In this document: positions 9,465 to 22,400 of the stretch, piece after piece
How positions within the stretch are numbered: the stretch's first letter is position 1
How the letters are laid out: each line of letters opens with the position of its first letter
Assembly (NCBI GenBank): GCA_016719615.1
Contig: JADJYQ010000001.1
Coordinates: 904,501-968,500, forward strand
Origin: Saprospiraceae bacterium
Lineage (GTDB): Bacteria > Bacteroidota > Bacteroidia > Chitinophagales > Saprospiraceae
Direction: 5' to 3'
Length of the DNA stretch: 64,000 bases
Program-made: the position numbers and the translations under genes
The notes under the pieces: model-generated
Seen by the model: the letters and a program-made list of their open reading frames with translations, nothing else
What the model was told of the DNA's origin: nothing
The model's database searches: none

Positions 9465-9538
9465 TCGGGGTGACAAGATTTGAACTTGCGACCCCACGCC
9501 CCCCAGACGTGTGCGCTACCAGGCTGCGCTACACCCCG
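9465..9538 (-). tRNA. tRNA-Pro (anticodon GGG)
   Basis: On the minus strand a complete cloverleaf is seen: acceptor stem CGGGGTG / CACCCCG, D arm 'GCGCAGCCTGGTAGCGC', anticodon stem CACGT / GCGTG with loop CTGGGGG (anticodon GGG at positions 34-36), T arm with GTTCAAATC and discriminator A. The 3' CCA is not encoded (CTA follows). The pairing and the conserved prokaryotic tRNA-Pro D arm make the identity clear. Its terminator follows at once, and a GT/CA-rich microsatellite lies 6 bases from its 5' end. Confidence 0.95.
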
Positions 9539-9544
9539 AACTTA

Positions 9545-9610
9545 GGTGTGAGTGTGAGTGTGAGTGTGGGTGAGTGTGAGTGCGTGTGTGCGTGTGTGTG
9601 GTGTGAGTGA
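9545..9610. repeat. GTGTGA-type microsatellite
   Basis: About 66 bp of almost pure GT/GTGA repeats ('GTGTGAGTGTGAGTGTG' and 'GCGTGTGTGCGTGTGTGTG' stretches). It lies directly upstream of tRNA-Pro in that gene's direction, where its promoter or leader should be. Confidence 0.85.
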
Positions 9611-9700
9611 TTGGGGGAATGTAAATTTTAAAATAGCATGAATTTTTACTCATGTATCAAGCGCGAAAATAGTCAGAATTTTGAAAGCACAGCTTTAGCC

Positions 9701-10213
9701 TCATACCCAGTCGCCTGCATAATGCAAATTGACTTTGGATATTTTTTCGAGATAATCGTATTTCAACCTGATCATTTGTTTAAAATGTAGATAATCGTGG
9801 GCCAGCCAATTGCTCAAAATGTAATATGCTGTGATTTTACCTAGTTTTGGGTGTGTAAAAAAAGCATCCCAGATGGGTTCATTGAGTGCTTTTAACCAAT
9901 GAACAGATTTTTCGCGTTCGTGTAAAAACTCCTTGGTTTTATTGAAATAATCCTGTTCTATGTAATTTCGGGAAAGCACCCAGCCTTGAGGATCAATGGC
10001 TTGTAATTCTTCTGTGGACCGATGTAAGGCCAGATCGACCCGCATTCTAAAATCTTCTCTTTCCTCATCACATAGGTGGCAGACGACTTCTAACATACAC
10101 CATTTCTCTGTACCGGGTTTCCATTTGATAAAATCGTGCTCGTGAATCTCAAAAAGAGCTTTATAAATAGAGCTGTTTTTTTCCAGTTGACTGATGATAT
10201 ATTCTGCATTCAT
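9701..10213 (-). CDS. DinB/YfiT-like metalloprotein
   Basis: 170 residues, a four-helix DinB_2-type protein. The metal ligands expected for the fold are visible: H46 in 'WCMLEVVCHLCDEE', and H139 and H143 in 'SNWLAHDYLHFKQM'. Members include DNA-damage-inducible proteins and thiol-dependent transferases; the reaction here cannot be told from sequence. Its -7 box (TAATTTTG, 10221-10228) lies only 7 bases before the ATG, so the transcript is likely leaderless or nearly so. Confidence 0.85.
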   Translation of the reverse strand: MNAEYIISQLEKNSSIYKALFEIHEHDFIKWKPGTEKWCMLEVVCHLCDEEREDFRMRVDLALHRSTEELQAIDPQGWVLSRNYIEQDYFNKTKEFLHEREKSVHWLKALNEPIWDAFFTHPKLGKITAYYILSNWLAHDYLHFKQMIRLKYDYLEKISKVNLHYAGDWV

Positions 10214-10220
10214 AAGCCGA

Positions 10221-10228
10221 CAAAATTA
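10221..10228 (-). promoter_or_regulatory. -7 box for the DinB-like gene (TAATTTTG)
   Basis: The minus strand reads TAATTTTG, matching TAnnTTTG, 7 nt before the start codon. Confidence 0.5.
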
Positions 10229-10357
10229 AAAGAATATACTGAACTCAATTTATTGATAATCATTTTATTATAAATTAACATTACATATCTAACTGTATCT
10301 CAATAAATTAATTAGATGAAAACAGTAAATTAATATGCTGCGAATGCCACAAAATAG

Positions 10358-10365
10358 TATGTTTG
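10358..10365 (+). promoter_or_regulatory. -7 box for the giant surface-protein gene (TATGTTTG)
   Basis: TATGTTTG matches TAnnTTTG about 60 nt before the ATG at 10426. The in-frame TTG at 10363 is part of this box and is not the start. Confidence 0.55.
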
Positions 10366-10425
10366 CAGGTCAAATCCTTTGAAGCGGGATTTGGCAGATA
10401 TTTTTTAGGACCTAACTCAAATCTC

Positions 10426-13400
10426 ATGAAAAGACGTAAGCAGCTCTTCCAGGCGGCTATAAAAGCCTATGTATTAGCCCCATCTCTATTCCTATTTGCA
10501 TTTCTATTTTCCAGTTCTTTGTATAGTCAGGTTGATGTTATTTCTTCCGGAGGTACTCCCATGGCATCTTACACCACTTTGTCAGCCGCTTTTGCAGCTA
10601 TAAACGCTGGTACACATACCGGGACGATAACTCTTAATATCAGTGCGAATACAACAGAACCTGCAGGAGGTGCCATACTTAATGCAAGCGGTGCTGGTGC
10701 GGCTAACTATTCTTCAATTGTAGTGAAGCCGATTGGTGGTGCTTCCAGAACCATCAGTGGGGCCGCAACTGCAGGTCTCGCTTTGGTCCAATTAAACGGC
10801 GCAGACAACGTTACTTTCGACGGATTAAATTCAGGAGGTAACGCCTTGACGATCGAGAACACAACAGTGTCTGCAACTTCAGGAACAAGTACCATTCATC
10901 TTCAGGCTGATGCCACATTTAATACTTTCGTCAATCTTTCGGTTAATGGTTCAGGTACCATGCCCGTAGGTACCAATGGCGGTAATTTTTGGTTTGGGGC
11001 AAGTTCAACCTTAACAGGCCAGGACAATAACCTCATTACCAGTTGTAAAATAGGACCTGTGGGCACGAATTGGCCAACTAAAGGGATCTATTCAAATGGA
11101 ACCAGTACCACATTTAACAATAGCAACAACACGGTTACCAATTGCGAAATATTTGATTATTTCGGTGTAACTTCACAATCAGCGGGTATTTATTTAACAA
11201 CAGCCTCAAGCGTTTGGACGATTACAAATAATAAATTTTATCAGACAGTTTCGAAAACACAAACTACAGGTACGATACATGCCGCAATTCAAATAGGAAG
11301 TACGAATGTGGAAGGTTGCACCATTACTGGTAATACCATTGGTTATGCAAATGCAAGTGGAACGGGCACTTACACTTTGGTAGGGGCGAGTACTGCATCC
11401 AGAATGATCGGTATTTATCTTTCCTCACATGGAACTGCACTCAAAACAATTATCGCCAACAACGCAATCCAGAACATTTCATTGTCAGGTATTTGGGGAA
11501 CAACTACGACAACGTCGGCATTTATTGGTGTCCAAATTGCAAGTGGATGGGCAGACGTTAATAATAATATTGTTGGTAGTTTGGATGGAAGCAAAACGAT
11601 TACAATTTCTAATGCAAATACTTCTACTTCTGAAGTTTATGGAATTTATTCCAGTGTTTCTATTGCCAGTGTTCGCACAGAATTTAATAACAATAGCATT
11701 GGAGCCATTTCCCATTTACAAACATCAACTGCTGCTTGTGGATTGATAGGTATAAGAGCTGGAAACAGTACTACTAATGATTTAAGAATTGAGAATAATA
11801 CAATCGGAGGTTTTGGTGCGGAACTAAAAACCATGAATACTTCTACCACTGCCAGCTTAAATGGAAATACAGTCATAGGTATTTATGTTCAGACTTCTCC
11901 TTCGCAAGTTTTGAATAATACGATCAGCCATTTAACAACGAATAACCAATCTACAGGAACAGCAACCACTTCTTCCGTTCAAGGGATTTATGTGTCCAGT
12001 GCAGCAGCTGGTGCTTCTGTTTCAAAAAACACGATTCATACCTTAAGCAATACCTCACCTGCAGCAAATGCCTGGGTCAATGGGATTACGATTTCTACGT
12101 CTACTGCAACATTGACTGTAGAAGGCAATTTTATTCATACTTTAAATGTAACAGGTACAGGTACTACGGCCACCTTAAATGGAATTTACATCAATGCCGG
12201 AACTACAAATTTTGGCAACAATATGATTCGCCTGGGTATAAATTCCCTGGGAGCTTCAATTACTTCTGGATTGGCCATTAATGGTATCAATGAAGTTGGT
12301 GGAACAGTAAATAATTTCGTTCATAATACCATTTACATTGGCGGATCCGGAGTTTCTACTTTATCTAATAACACTCATGCATTCAACAGTGCAAGAATTT
12401 CAGGTACCAGAAATTATGTAAATAATATATTCTTCAATGCAAGGTCCAATAGTGGTTCAACCGGAAAACATTATGCCATCCGTGCTGGTGGTACCGGAAT
12501 CAATCCTGCCGGACTTTTTAGCAATTTTAATGATCTCTTTGTTACTGGGACCGGTGGCTTTATTGGCTTTTATGATTTAGCCGATCGTTTGATACTTAGC
12601 GATTGGAGAGCAGCAACAGGTCAGGACTGTAACTCATTTAGCGGGGATCCCAAATTGGTCAATCCAAATGGAACTAATTCAACAGTAGATCTTCATATTT
12701 CTGCGATGCCAACACCGGTTGAAAGAGCCGGTATGCTAATCCCCGAAGCCGTGAATGATTTTGATATGCAGGCAAGGGCAGGTTTGACTCCATCAGACGT
12801 AGGTGCGGATGCCGGAGATTTTGATGTCGTTGATTTGTCAGGTCCGATCATTACAATAACAGCCCTGGAAGGAATATGCGGAACCGGCGATACTGCATTG
12901 GTAAATGTAAATATTATCGATGCTACCGGCGTTCCTACTTCCGGAAGTTTTAGACCGAGAATATACTACCGGAAAAATCTGGGTGCCTGGTCATCAAGAC
13001 CCGGAACATTGACTTCGGGTACAGCAAGCAATGGGAATTGGAAATTTGACATCATTATGGCAGATATGGGTGGTGTTGTGGTTGGCGATGTTATTGATTA
13101 TTATGTGATTGCCCAGGATTTAGCCATACCTTTCAATTTATCATCCAATCCGGCTTGCGCAATTGCGACGGATGTAAATACAGTCATAACAGCACCGCCT
13201 TCATTATTTAGCGCAACCGTTAAAGCTGCTTTGAGTGGTACTTATACAGTTGGAGTTGGTGGCGATTATGCCACATTAACAGCTGCCGTAAATGATTACA
13301 ATACAAAATGCCTTGTTGGCGCAGTAACGTTTTTGCTGATCGATCCTACTTATCCTTCTGAAACTTATCCGATTTCGATCAATCAAGTCCCGGGTCAGAG

Positions 13401-16400
13401 TGCAGTAAACACTTTAACAGTGAGACCAAATGCCGGTAATACAGCTATGATGAGCGGAAGCTCAACGAGCAGTATCATCAAATTTAATGGTGCAGACTGG
13501 GTTACATTAGATGGATCGAATTCAGGTGGAACAGACAGAAATTGGACGATTGTAAATACTTCTACAGGAACAAGTACCGCTGTTATTTGGGTTGCAAGTT
13601 TGGGTCTCGGCTTGGGTTCTAAAAATGATGTTATCAAAAATTGCAATTTAATGGCAGGTTCTACAACTGTTACTTCGACATTTGGAGTACATGTCGGTGG
13701 AGCTGCTATAAGTACAGCAGGAATTGGCGATGATAATGACAATCTTAGCATTCAGAATAATGCCATCAGTCGGGCTTATTATGGAGTTTATAGCAGAGGC
13801 GGTGTAGTTGGCAAAAACGATAATACTAAAATCACTAAAAACACAATTGGATCAAATATTACCACAGAGCAAATTGGTAAGTATGGGGTCCAGATGTATG
13901 ATTCAGATAATGCATTGATCGAGGAAAATGAGATCTTTAATTTGGTTTCTACCATTACAAACCCAACCGGGATTCGAATCGAAGCAGGGGTGACCAATGG
14001 TTCTATTTCTAAAAATAATATACACAATTTAAGTTATACCGGTACCGGCGGTTTTGCAGCAAAAGGTATTGACGTAGCTGCCTCTGCAAATGCAAATTTG
14101 ACAATAAGTAACAATTTTATCAGCAAATTATTAGGAGATGGATGGTCAACGATAACTTCTGATGCAATTGTTGGAATCAGGATACTTACTCCTAGTACAG
14201 GTATCAATATTTACAATAATACAGTGGTGCTAAATAGTCTCATTAGCAGATCATCAACAGCAGACGTTAGTGCAGCTATTTATTTTCATACCGGGGCAGC
14301 TAATATCAATTTAAAGAATAATATACTGATCAATAAAGTTGAAAACATTACCGGGGTTGCTAAAGCTTATTCCATTTTCTCTGATGCTCCTGCAACTGCT
14401 TTCACATCTATCGACAATAATAATTATTTTGTGAGTGGTCCGGAAGGGGTGTTTGGAAGAATTCCGGGTGCGATTGATGTTGTTGATCTTGCTGCATGGA
14501 AGGCATTTACAGGAAAAGATTTACTTTCCTTAAATATGGATCCGTTATTTGTAGATACAACAAATTTACATTTAGTGGTCAATCCTGCAAACCTATGTCT
14601 TAATCAGGCAGCAATGGTAATTCCGGGCATTACTCAAGATATAGACAATCAAACAAGAAGTACCACAAACCCTGATATTGGCGCAGATGAATTTAATCCG
14701 GGAAGCAATTTAACGATTGCTGTTACAGAGACTTCTGGCACACCCAACGATAAATTCATTTGTCAAGGGTCGGTAGGAACCTTAACGGTAACAGGTGGTA
14801 TTTCACATTTATGGAACACCGGTGAATCGACCAATGCCATTTCCAAAGCTCCTTTAACGACTACAATTTATAACGACACTGTTACCGTAGCAACAGGTTG
14901 TCGGGTTGTAATGTATGATACGCTGAAAGTTCTTTTAACGCCTTCAGCTGCAATTACTCCTGCTTCCATTACTATTTGTAGTGGCTCAACAACTAATTTA
15001 ACAGCATCTGGCGGGGTATCGTACTTGTGGGATAATGGATCTACCAATCCGATCAGATCTGTTTCTCCAGCAATGACAACAACTTATACAGTGACCGTTA
15101 CTGGTCCAAATGGTTGTACTGGCATTGCAACCGCTATTGTAAATGTCAATCCAAGTCCAGCTGCGAGCATTTCTCCAGCAAATCCAATTTTGTGTTCAGG
15201 TACTTCCTTGTTATTGACGGCATCCGGTGGTGGCTCCTATGCTTGGAGCACCGGTTCAAATGTGTCAACCACAACGGTAAGTCCTGGTTCAACTACAACA
15301 TACACCGTTACCGTTACAGCAGCAAACGCTTGTACAGATACTGAAACAGTAACCGTCTCGGTCATAACAGGTGTCGGTATTTCTCAAACCATCGTTCAAC
15401 CTACCACTTGTTTCTCTTTGGATGGATCCATCGATCTTATTATTAGTGGTGCAAGTCCATTTACATATAACTGGTTTACACCGGATGGTACCGGGTTTGT
15501 GAACGGACAACAAGACCAAACCGGACTTTCTGTTGGATCTTATTTGATTACTGTGACTTCTACCAAAAATGGATGTTCTGCCACTAAGGCCTTCTCACTA
15601 ACTGGTCCCGGTAATTGCGGTACTTGTCCAGCTATAGGCGGACTCACGAAAAGTGTAAATACTGTATGTAAAACCACAACATTTACGCTTACTGCTACAG
15701 GACTTTCAGGTATGGGTACTCTATATGGAATTCGTTTTAAAATGTCAACAACTCCATTAGCTGATCCTTATGTAGGTGGAACTACTTTAGGAATCGTTTC
15801 TAATGCCGGTCTTTCCGGTGGCGGAACAAGTGCAGTGCTCAATACAAATATTTCACCGGAAGGCAATTATTATTTATATGCGGTTCTTGATCCTACGCCT
15901 GTTAGTATGGCTTGCAGACCTTCAGCTGCGAATACTATTATCGTCTTAAGTTGCACCCCGACAATAACTGATCCATGCTCATGTAAAAACAATGCTACTA
16001 CATTGACCAATGGACAATTCAATGAAACAATTACCGTAAATGCGCCTAGCGGCCAAAATTGGATCATTAGCGCAAGTTCAGGATTATATTTAAGTTCCAG
16101 CCCCGCTCCTCCGGCTGCTCCTATACCTGTTCCAAACGGAACTGTATTGACAGAGGTCGTCATAGGTGGAGGAATCAGCAATTACGTTTTCACAGGTGTG
16201 CATGTTGATGCATTAGGTTACACTGGGACCTTCAGCAATGGATCCATCACCTTGAGCATTGGCAATACCTGTTATTATCCAAACCCTAGCATTGTAGGTC
16301 TTGCGTCAGTTTATTGTGCTAATGACCCTGCAGTGACTTTAGTAGGCAATGCACAATTAGGAAATGGGGGAGGACCTGCCATGGGAACCGGAAGTTTTAC

Positions 16401-19400
16401 CATTAATGGAATTCCTGCAACTGTATTTAATCCGGCAGCATTGGGTGCCGGCACACATCTCGTTGTGTTCACATTTGATGCAGCCGATGGGGTTCCGAAT
16501 CCATCGCATCCCGGATGTATTCAATCCGTTTCGCAGTCAGTTGTAGTTAATGCGGTGCCGACAGTCAATCCTGTAGCTAATAGGTTTATATGTGTTGGTC
16601 AAACATCAACCGCCATTATGTTTACCGGAACACCTCCTGGAACTGTCTTTAACTGGACCAGAACTCCGGAGGCTATTGGTTTGGCGGTAACTAATGGATC
16701 TGGATCTGTTCCCGCATTTGTGGGTACTAATACAGGTACAACTCCTCTTACATCCACATTTACGGTTACTCCAGTATTTACAAATGCAGGAAGATCATGT
16801 CCGGGAAGCCCCATGATTTTTACCATAACTGTAAATCCGACACCAACTATCAATGCAGTACCAGATGTACAATATTGCCATGGCGATATCACTACTATCA
16901 TTAATTTCACAGGAAATGTTCCCGGCGCAGTTTATACCTGGACCAGGACCCCTGAACCTATAGGACTCGCGGCTACTAATGGCACAGGTTCAATTCCATC
17001 ATTTGTCACCACGAATCCAAGCGCAGCTAGAATTACCAGCACATTTACCGTGACTCCAAGTTTTACAAATGGAGCCGTCACTTGTACCGGATCGCCTATT
17101 ACCTTTAGAATTTCTGTACTTCCTCAACCCGTCGCGAGATGCAGAAATATTACCGTTTATCTCGACGACAATGGACTGGTTAACATAACTCCGGCTGATG
17201 TCGATAATGGAAGTACAGCAGCTACTTTAAGTTTGAGCAAATCTGATTTTAATTGTGGAAATACCGGAGCTAACAATGTTACTCTTATTGCCCGGGATTC
17301 ATGTGGAAAATCATCTACTTGTACTTCTGTGGTAACTGTCTTAGATACTATTGCACCTGTATTCTGGTGTCCAAAAGATTGGACCGTTAATCTGGATCCG
17401 GGTGAATGTAACAGAGCTATCAGCTTTGATGATCCTGAAGCTACAGATAATTGTACTTTAGTTTCTTCAACTGCAACAGGAGCGATTACAACTACTTTTG
17501 CTTCAAACAATCAGTTTGCTGGAGCCATGTTCAATGTGAATAATATTTCAACCGGCATTATTACTTTAAATTCTTTTGCTACAAATATTTCAGCAGCTGT
17601 CGGCACAAACGTAATTATTGAAGTTTACTATACACCTAATACTTATATAGGAAAAGAGGCAAATGCTGCCCAATGGACTTTATTGGGTTCAGGCAATGCT
17701 GCTTGTGCCGGATTAAATCTTCCAACCTTATTTAATATAGGAGGTTTAAGTATAAATCCGGGTCAAACCTATGGAATCTATGTCCATTTAGTCAACTACA
17801 CTGCAGGTAGTATTGTGTTAAGATATACGAATGGTACCGCCACTTATAATAATGGAGACATTAGCCTCTTTGCAGGTGTTGGAAAAGCAACTCCGGCATT
17901 TACAGGTACCACATTTGCAAGCAGAATTTGGAATGGAACTATTAATTATACAAAACAGACTATTGTAGGTGCCGATCCTACAGTTACTCAAATTGATAAT
18001 TCTGGTTTCAAAAACGGAGATTTTTTCCCAAGAGGTACGACTTGTTTGAGTTACCGGGCTACTGATTTTTCAGGAAATTCATCTGTCTGTTCTTTCTGCA
18101 TTACTTTGAACGAATTTGATAATCCTAATGCTGAACTGGCTTGCAACGATGAAATTCAAGTGAGTCTTGATGAAAACTGTTCTGCTACTATAAGCGCAGA
18201 TGAATTACTTTCCGGCGGACCTTACAGATGTTTCGATGATTACCGAATTATCGTTCAAGATTGGGTTACCGGTCAGGTCATCGATAGGAATCCAAATCTC
18301 AGAGGTTCACAGGTAGGTATTCAGGATATCGGAAGAGAATTTAAAGTGACCGTCATCGATACGGTCACCGGCAACAGTTGTTGGGGTCATGCAGTCGTAG
18401 AAGATAAAATAGCACCACAATTAATTTGTGCAAGAGATACTTGCGTGCCTTGCGGTTCGACATTGACCACACCATTTTATATGGGAACTCCAACAGTGAT
18501 TGAAAACTGTGGCGGAGCATCACTTACTTATACTGATAAAGTTGAGAAAGGCGGTTGTGGATTTGGGTTTGAAGAAAAAATCACAAGAACATGGGTAACT
18601 GTAGATGCTTCAGGTAATAGTAATAGTTGCGTACAAGTCATTACAGTTGCTTTAGCTACATTAGCAGATGTAGATGTTCCTTTAAATTATGATGAACTGG
18701 AAGCACCGGCATTGAGTTGTGATGGAAAAATAAATACAACAAAAGATTATACGGCTCATTATCTGGCATCTCCATATTGTGTGGATGGCTATTTATTAGA
18801 CTCCGCACATTGGTTTGCAACCGGTGGATTTTTACCAAGTCCGGCAGGAGATCTTGCAGGAGAAAGATTACCGAAAACCTTAGGTTGGAATTGCCTGGAT
18901 ACAGGTCGTTATATTGGACATCCTAGCCCTTGGCCTGTTTACTGGCCTGCCCATCCAAGTTGGAGACCTACAAACCCAGTTTGTTGGGGACCTGATGAAG
19001 TCATCATGTGGCAGGGAACGGGATATCCTTCTGCATCCAATTGTTCGAATCTTGGAATCACGTTCAATGATCATAAAATTGATATTGGAACACCAGGATG
19101 TGATGCCGGAGAAATAGGCTGTTTTAAAATTATCAGACAATGGACTGTATTAGACTGGTGTACAGGAACTGTAGGCGGCCATAATCAGCTGATCAAAGTG
19201 ATCGATAGAGAAGGGCCTCAAATTTTATATCCTGACACGGTCACCGCAAACATGGATCCCTGGAATTGTTTGGGTATCTGGGAAGTGCCGAAGCCATGGT
19301 TGCTTGATAATTGCAGTAATGAATTACATTATAGCGTCGAAAGCACCAGCGGTACGGTCACTGGAAATGAAATTGATGGCTTCATCATCGTGAATATTGA

Positions 19401-22400
19401 ACGGGGAATCAGTGAGGCGTTTATCGTTGCAGAAGATTGTTGTGGAAACATTTCCAAACGAAGAATCGCAGTGAATGTTCCTGACAACACACCACCTATT
19501 GCTGTCTGTGATCAACTAACAATTGTTAGTTTGACTGGAAACCAAAGTCCGAATGAAAATTTTGGAAAAGTCTTTGCACAATATTTTGATCAGGGAAGTT
19601 TTGATAATTGCTCGCCACATGTATTTTTCAAAGTGATCCGTATGGAACAACTGAGAGGTACCAATAATGGAAGCAATGCCAATCAATCTGACAATGGTGC
19701 AAATTGTGCGGCCGTGAACGGCGATGATAATGCCATCCTCGATGGAAATCAAATTTATTTTGACGACCATGTGAAATTCTGCTGTAGCGACATAGGAGAC
19801 AATGTGATGGTCGTTTTCAGGGTATTTGATGTGGAAACTGGAGCTGGACCGATTGCACCTAGCAGAATGAATCCTGGTGGAAATCTGTTTAATCATTTCA
19901 CAGATTGTATGGTTGAAGTTGAAGTTCAGGACAAGAGTGCTCCAACAGTAGTAGCGCCGCCAAACATCGTGGTGAGTTGCTGGTTCTGGTTTGATGTTGA
20001 AAACCTGGATGATCCAAATGATGCCACTTTTGGTAGAGTTGTAAATGATTTATCAGTAAGAAGAAAAGTCGTAACTAAGGATTTAGTATGTTATAATTAT
20101 TGTGTTAGAAATGATATTACAGGTTATCCTGGATATGTACCGGGAGCACCACCTTCAAATCCACCTGCATGGAATCGTGCCTGTGATTTTTATCGCGAAC
20201 TGTACGATACAGCTCATGCCGACAGAAAGCATGAGTTAACCTGGGGATTTGATGGTATGGTCTTAGGTGCATGTGGAACCAATTTTAGCATTTCCGTTAA
20301 CGATAATCGCGAATGCGGTCAGGGTCAATTGACACGGACTGTAGTTGCACGCGGACCTAATGGATTGAGTGTTACCGCTACCCAAACCATTTGGGTGGTA
20401 GACTGTGATCCATTCTATATCAACCGAACTGATAATTGCGATTCGGATGATGATATTACCTGGCCAGGTAACTGTACAGGTCAGGCTACAACCATAGCTG
20501 GTTGTGGTGCAGACCTAAGTCCGGACAATCCATTATTGGGCAGACCCATCGTTGAAAATAATTCAGATGATCTCTGTGCTTTGATCAGTATTGAATATTT
20601 TGATGAGATCTTTACGATTGAGCCCGATGCTTGTTTCAAAGTATTGAGAACATGGGTTGTCATCGATTGGTGCCAATATGACCCAAGCTTAGATCCGGAA
20701 AATGGAAGATGGGAATATTTACAAATCATTAAAGTAACAGATACAGATAAACCTGCTGTATCCATTGCCTTTGGTGATCCATGTCAGCCTGCGGTTAAAA
20801 ATCCTGTCGACAATATTTGTTATGCTCCCGTAGTCGTAACTGCAAATGCAACTGATAATTGCAGCCCGCTTGATTGGTTATTTTATGATTATAAAATAGA
20901 TTTATATAATGATGGAATCGGTCAACATTCTGGCTACGATTTAGCTGTTGGTCCGCTGACACGAAAAGATTTTGCTGCTGGAAAGAGACCCGTTAAAAAT
21001 CACAATCCGCTGGCCGATAATCCAAACGATCCTTTCAATGCAAGCGGTAATTATCCGATAGGTATCCATAAATTCTGCTGGTTTGTAGAAGATGGTTGTG
21101 GAAACATCTCCAGCAGATGTGAATTGTTTGAGGTCACAGATTGTAAAGCACCGACACCATATTGTCATGTTGGAGTTATTACTACAGTAATGCCTAGCAG
21201 TGGTTGTATAACGATTTGGGCAAAAGATCTCGACGCAGGTAGCTTTGATAACTGTACCGCTGCTGAAGATCTTCGCATTTATTTTGATGACCTGGAAAGT
21301 GATAGCATGACGATTTGTTGTGACGATTTTGTTGCCAACAGAATTGATGATGAATTAATCATTCCGGTCACGATATGCGTTGAAGATGAGGAAGGCAATA
21401 AAGACTGCTGTAAAACAACCGTGATCGTTCAGGATTATCAAGATATCTGCCCTAATGTTGGTTCATTTGGCAAAATCACTGGAGAATTGATGACTCAAAA
21501 TAATGAAGGCACTGAAAAAGTAGAAGTCGAATTATTAGACAGTAGGATCATGATGAAACACATGAAGACCGTCAATGATGGTAAGTATTTGTTTGGTGAT
21601 CTTCCTGTTGGCTTGTCGAAAGAATATGTGGTGAAACCAAGTCGTACAGATGACCCATTAAATGGTGTTAGTACTGCAGATATTGTGAAAATTCAAAGAC
21701 ATATTCTGGGTATTGAGAATTTAAACAGTCCTTATAAATTGATTGCTGCCGACGTGAATGCAAGTAAAACGGTGACTGCTTCAGATGTATCTGAAATACG
21801 CAAACTCATTCTAGGCGTAAGTAACGAATTCAGCAAATCTGAAAGTTGGACTTTTGTGCCTTCAGATTATATTTTCGCAGATCCTACACAACCATGGAGC
21901 GCGCCAAGGGAAGTAACAGTTGCATTGCCAAATCCAATAAAAGTCATTCAGAATTTTATTGCAGTTAAAATGGGTGATGTAACCAATAACGCCAGAGGAC
22001 ATCAAGTAGCTGGAAGCAGCACTAGAAGTTATGGTAAATTGAACCTTGAAGTTGAAAACAACACCACTGTTGCAGGTGAACTGTACAAAGTTGAATTCAA
22101 ATCAAGCAACTTTACCAATATCTCTGGATACCAGTTCACATTGAGATTTGATCGTCAAGCATTGACATTTGAAGGAATTGAAGCAGGTGTTTTAAATGCA
22201 GACGAAAGCAATTTCGGAACTGGAAGAATCAATGAAGGTATCTTAACTACTAGCTGGAATAACAAAGTAGCACAAAGCGTTGATGCAGATGCTACCTTGT
22301 TCACAGTTGTATTCCGTGCAAGCAGCCAGGCAAGTATTGGCAGCCTGTTGGCAATCACATCTGATGTTACAACAGCAGAAGCTTATGATGCATCATTGAA

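Noticed and set aside
9046..9479. Integrated element with att sites at tRNA-Pro
   Set aside because: The repeated tRNA 3' words are only 200-400 bases apart and there is no integrase or cargo, so a genomic island is not present.
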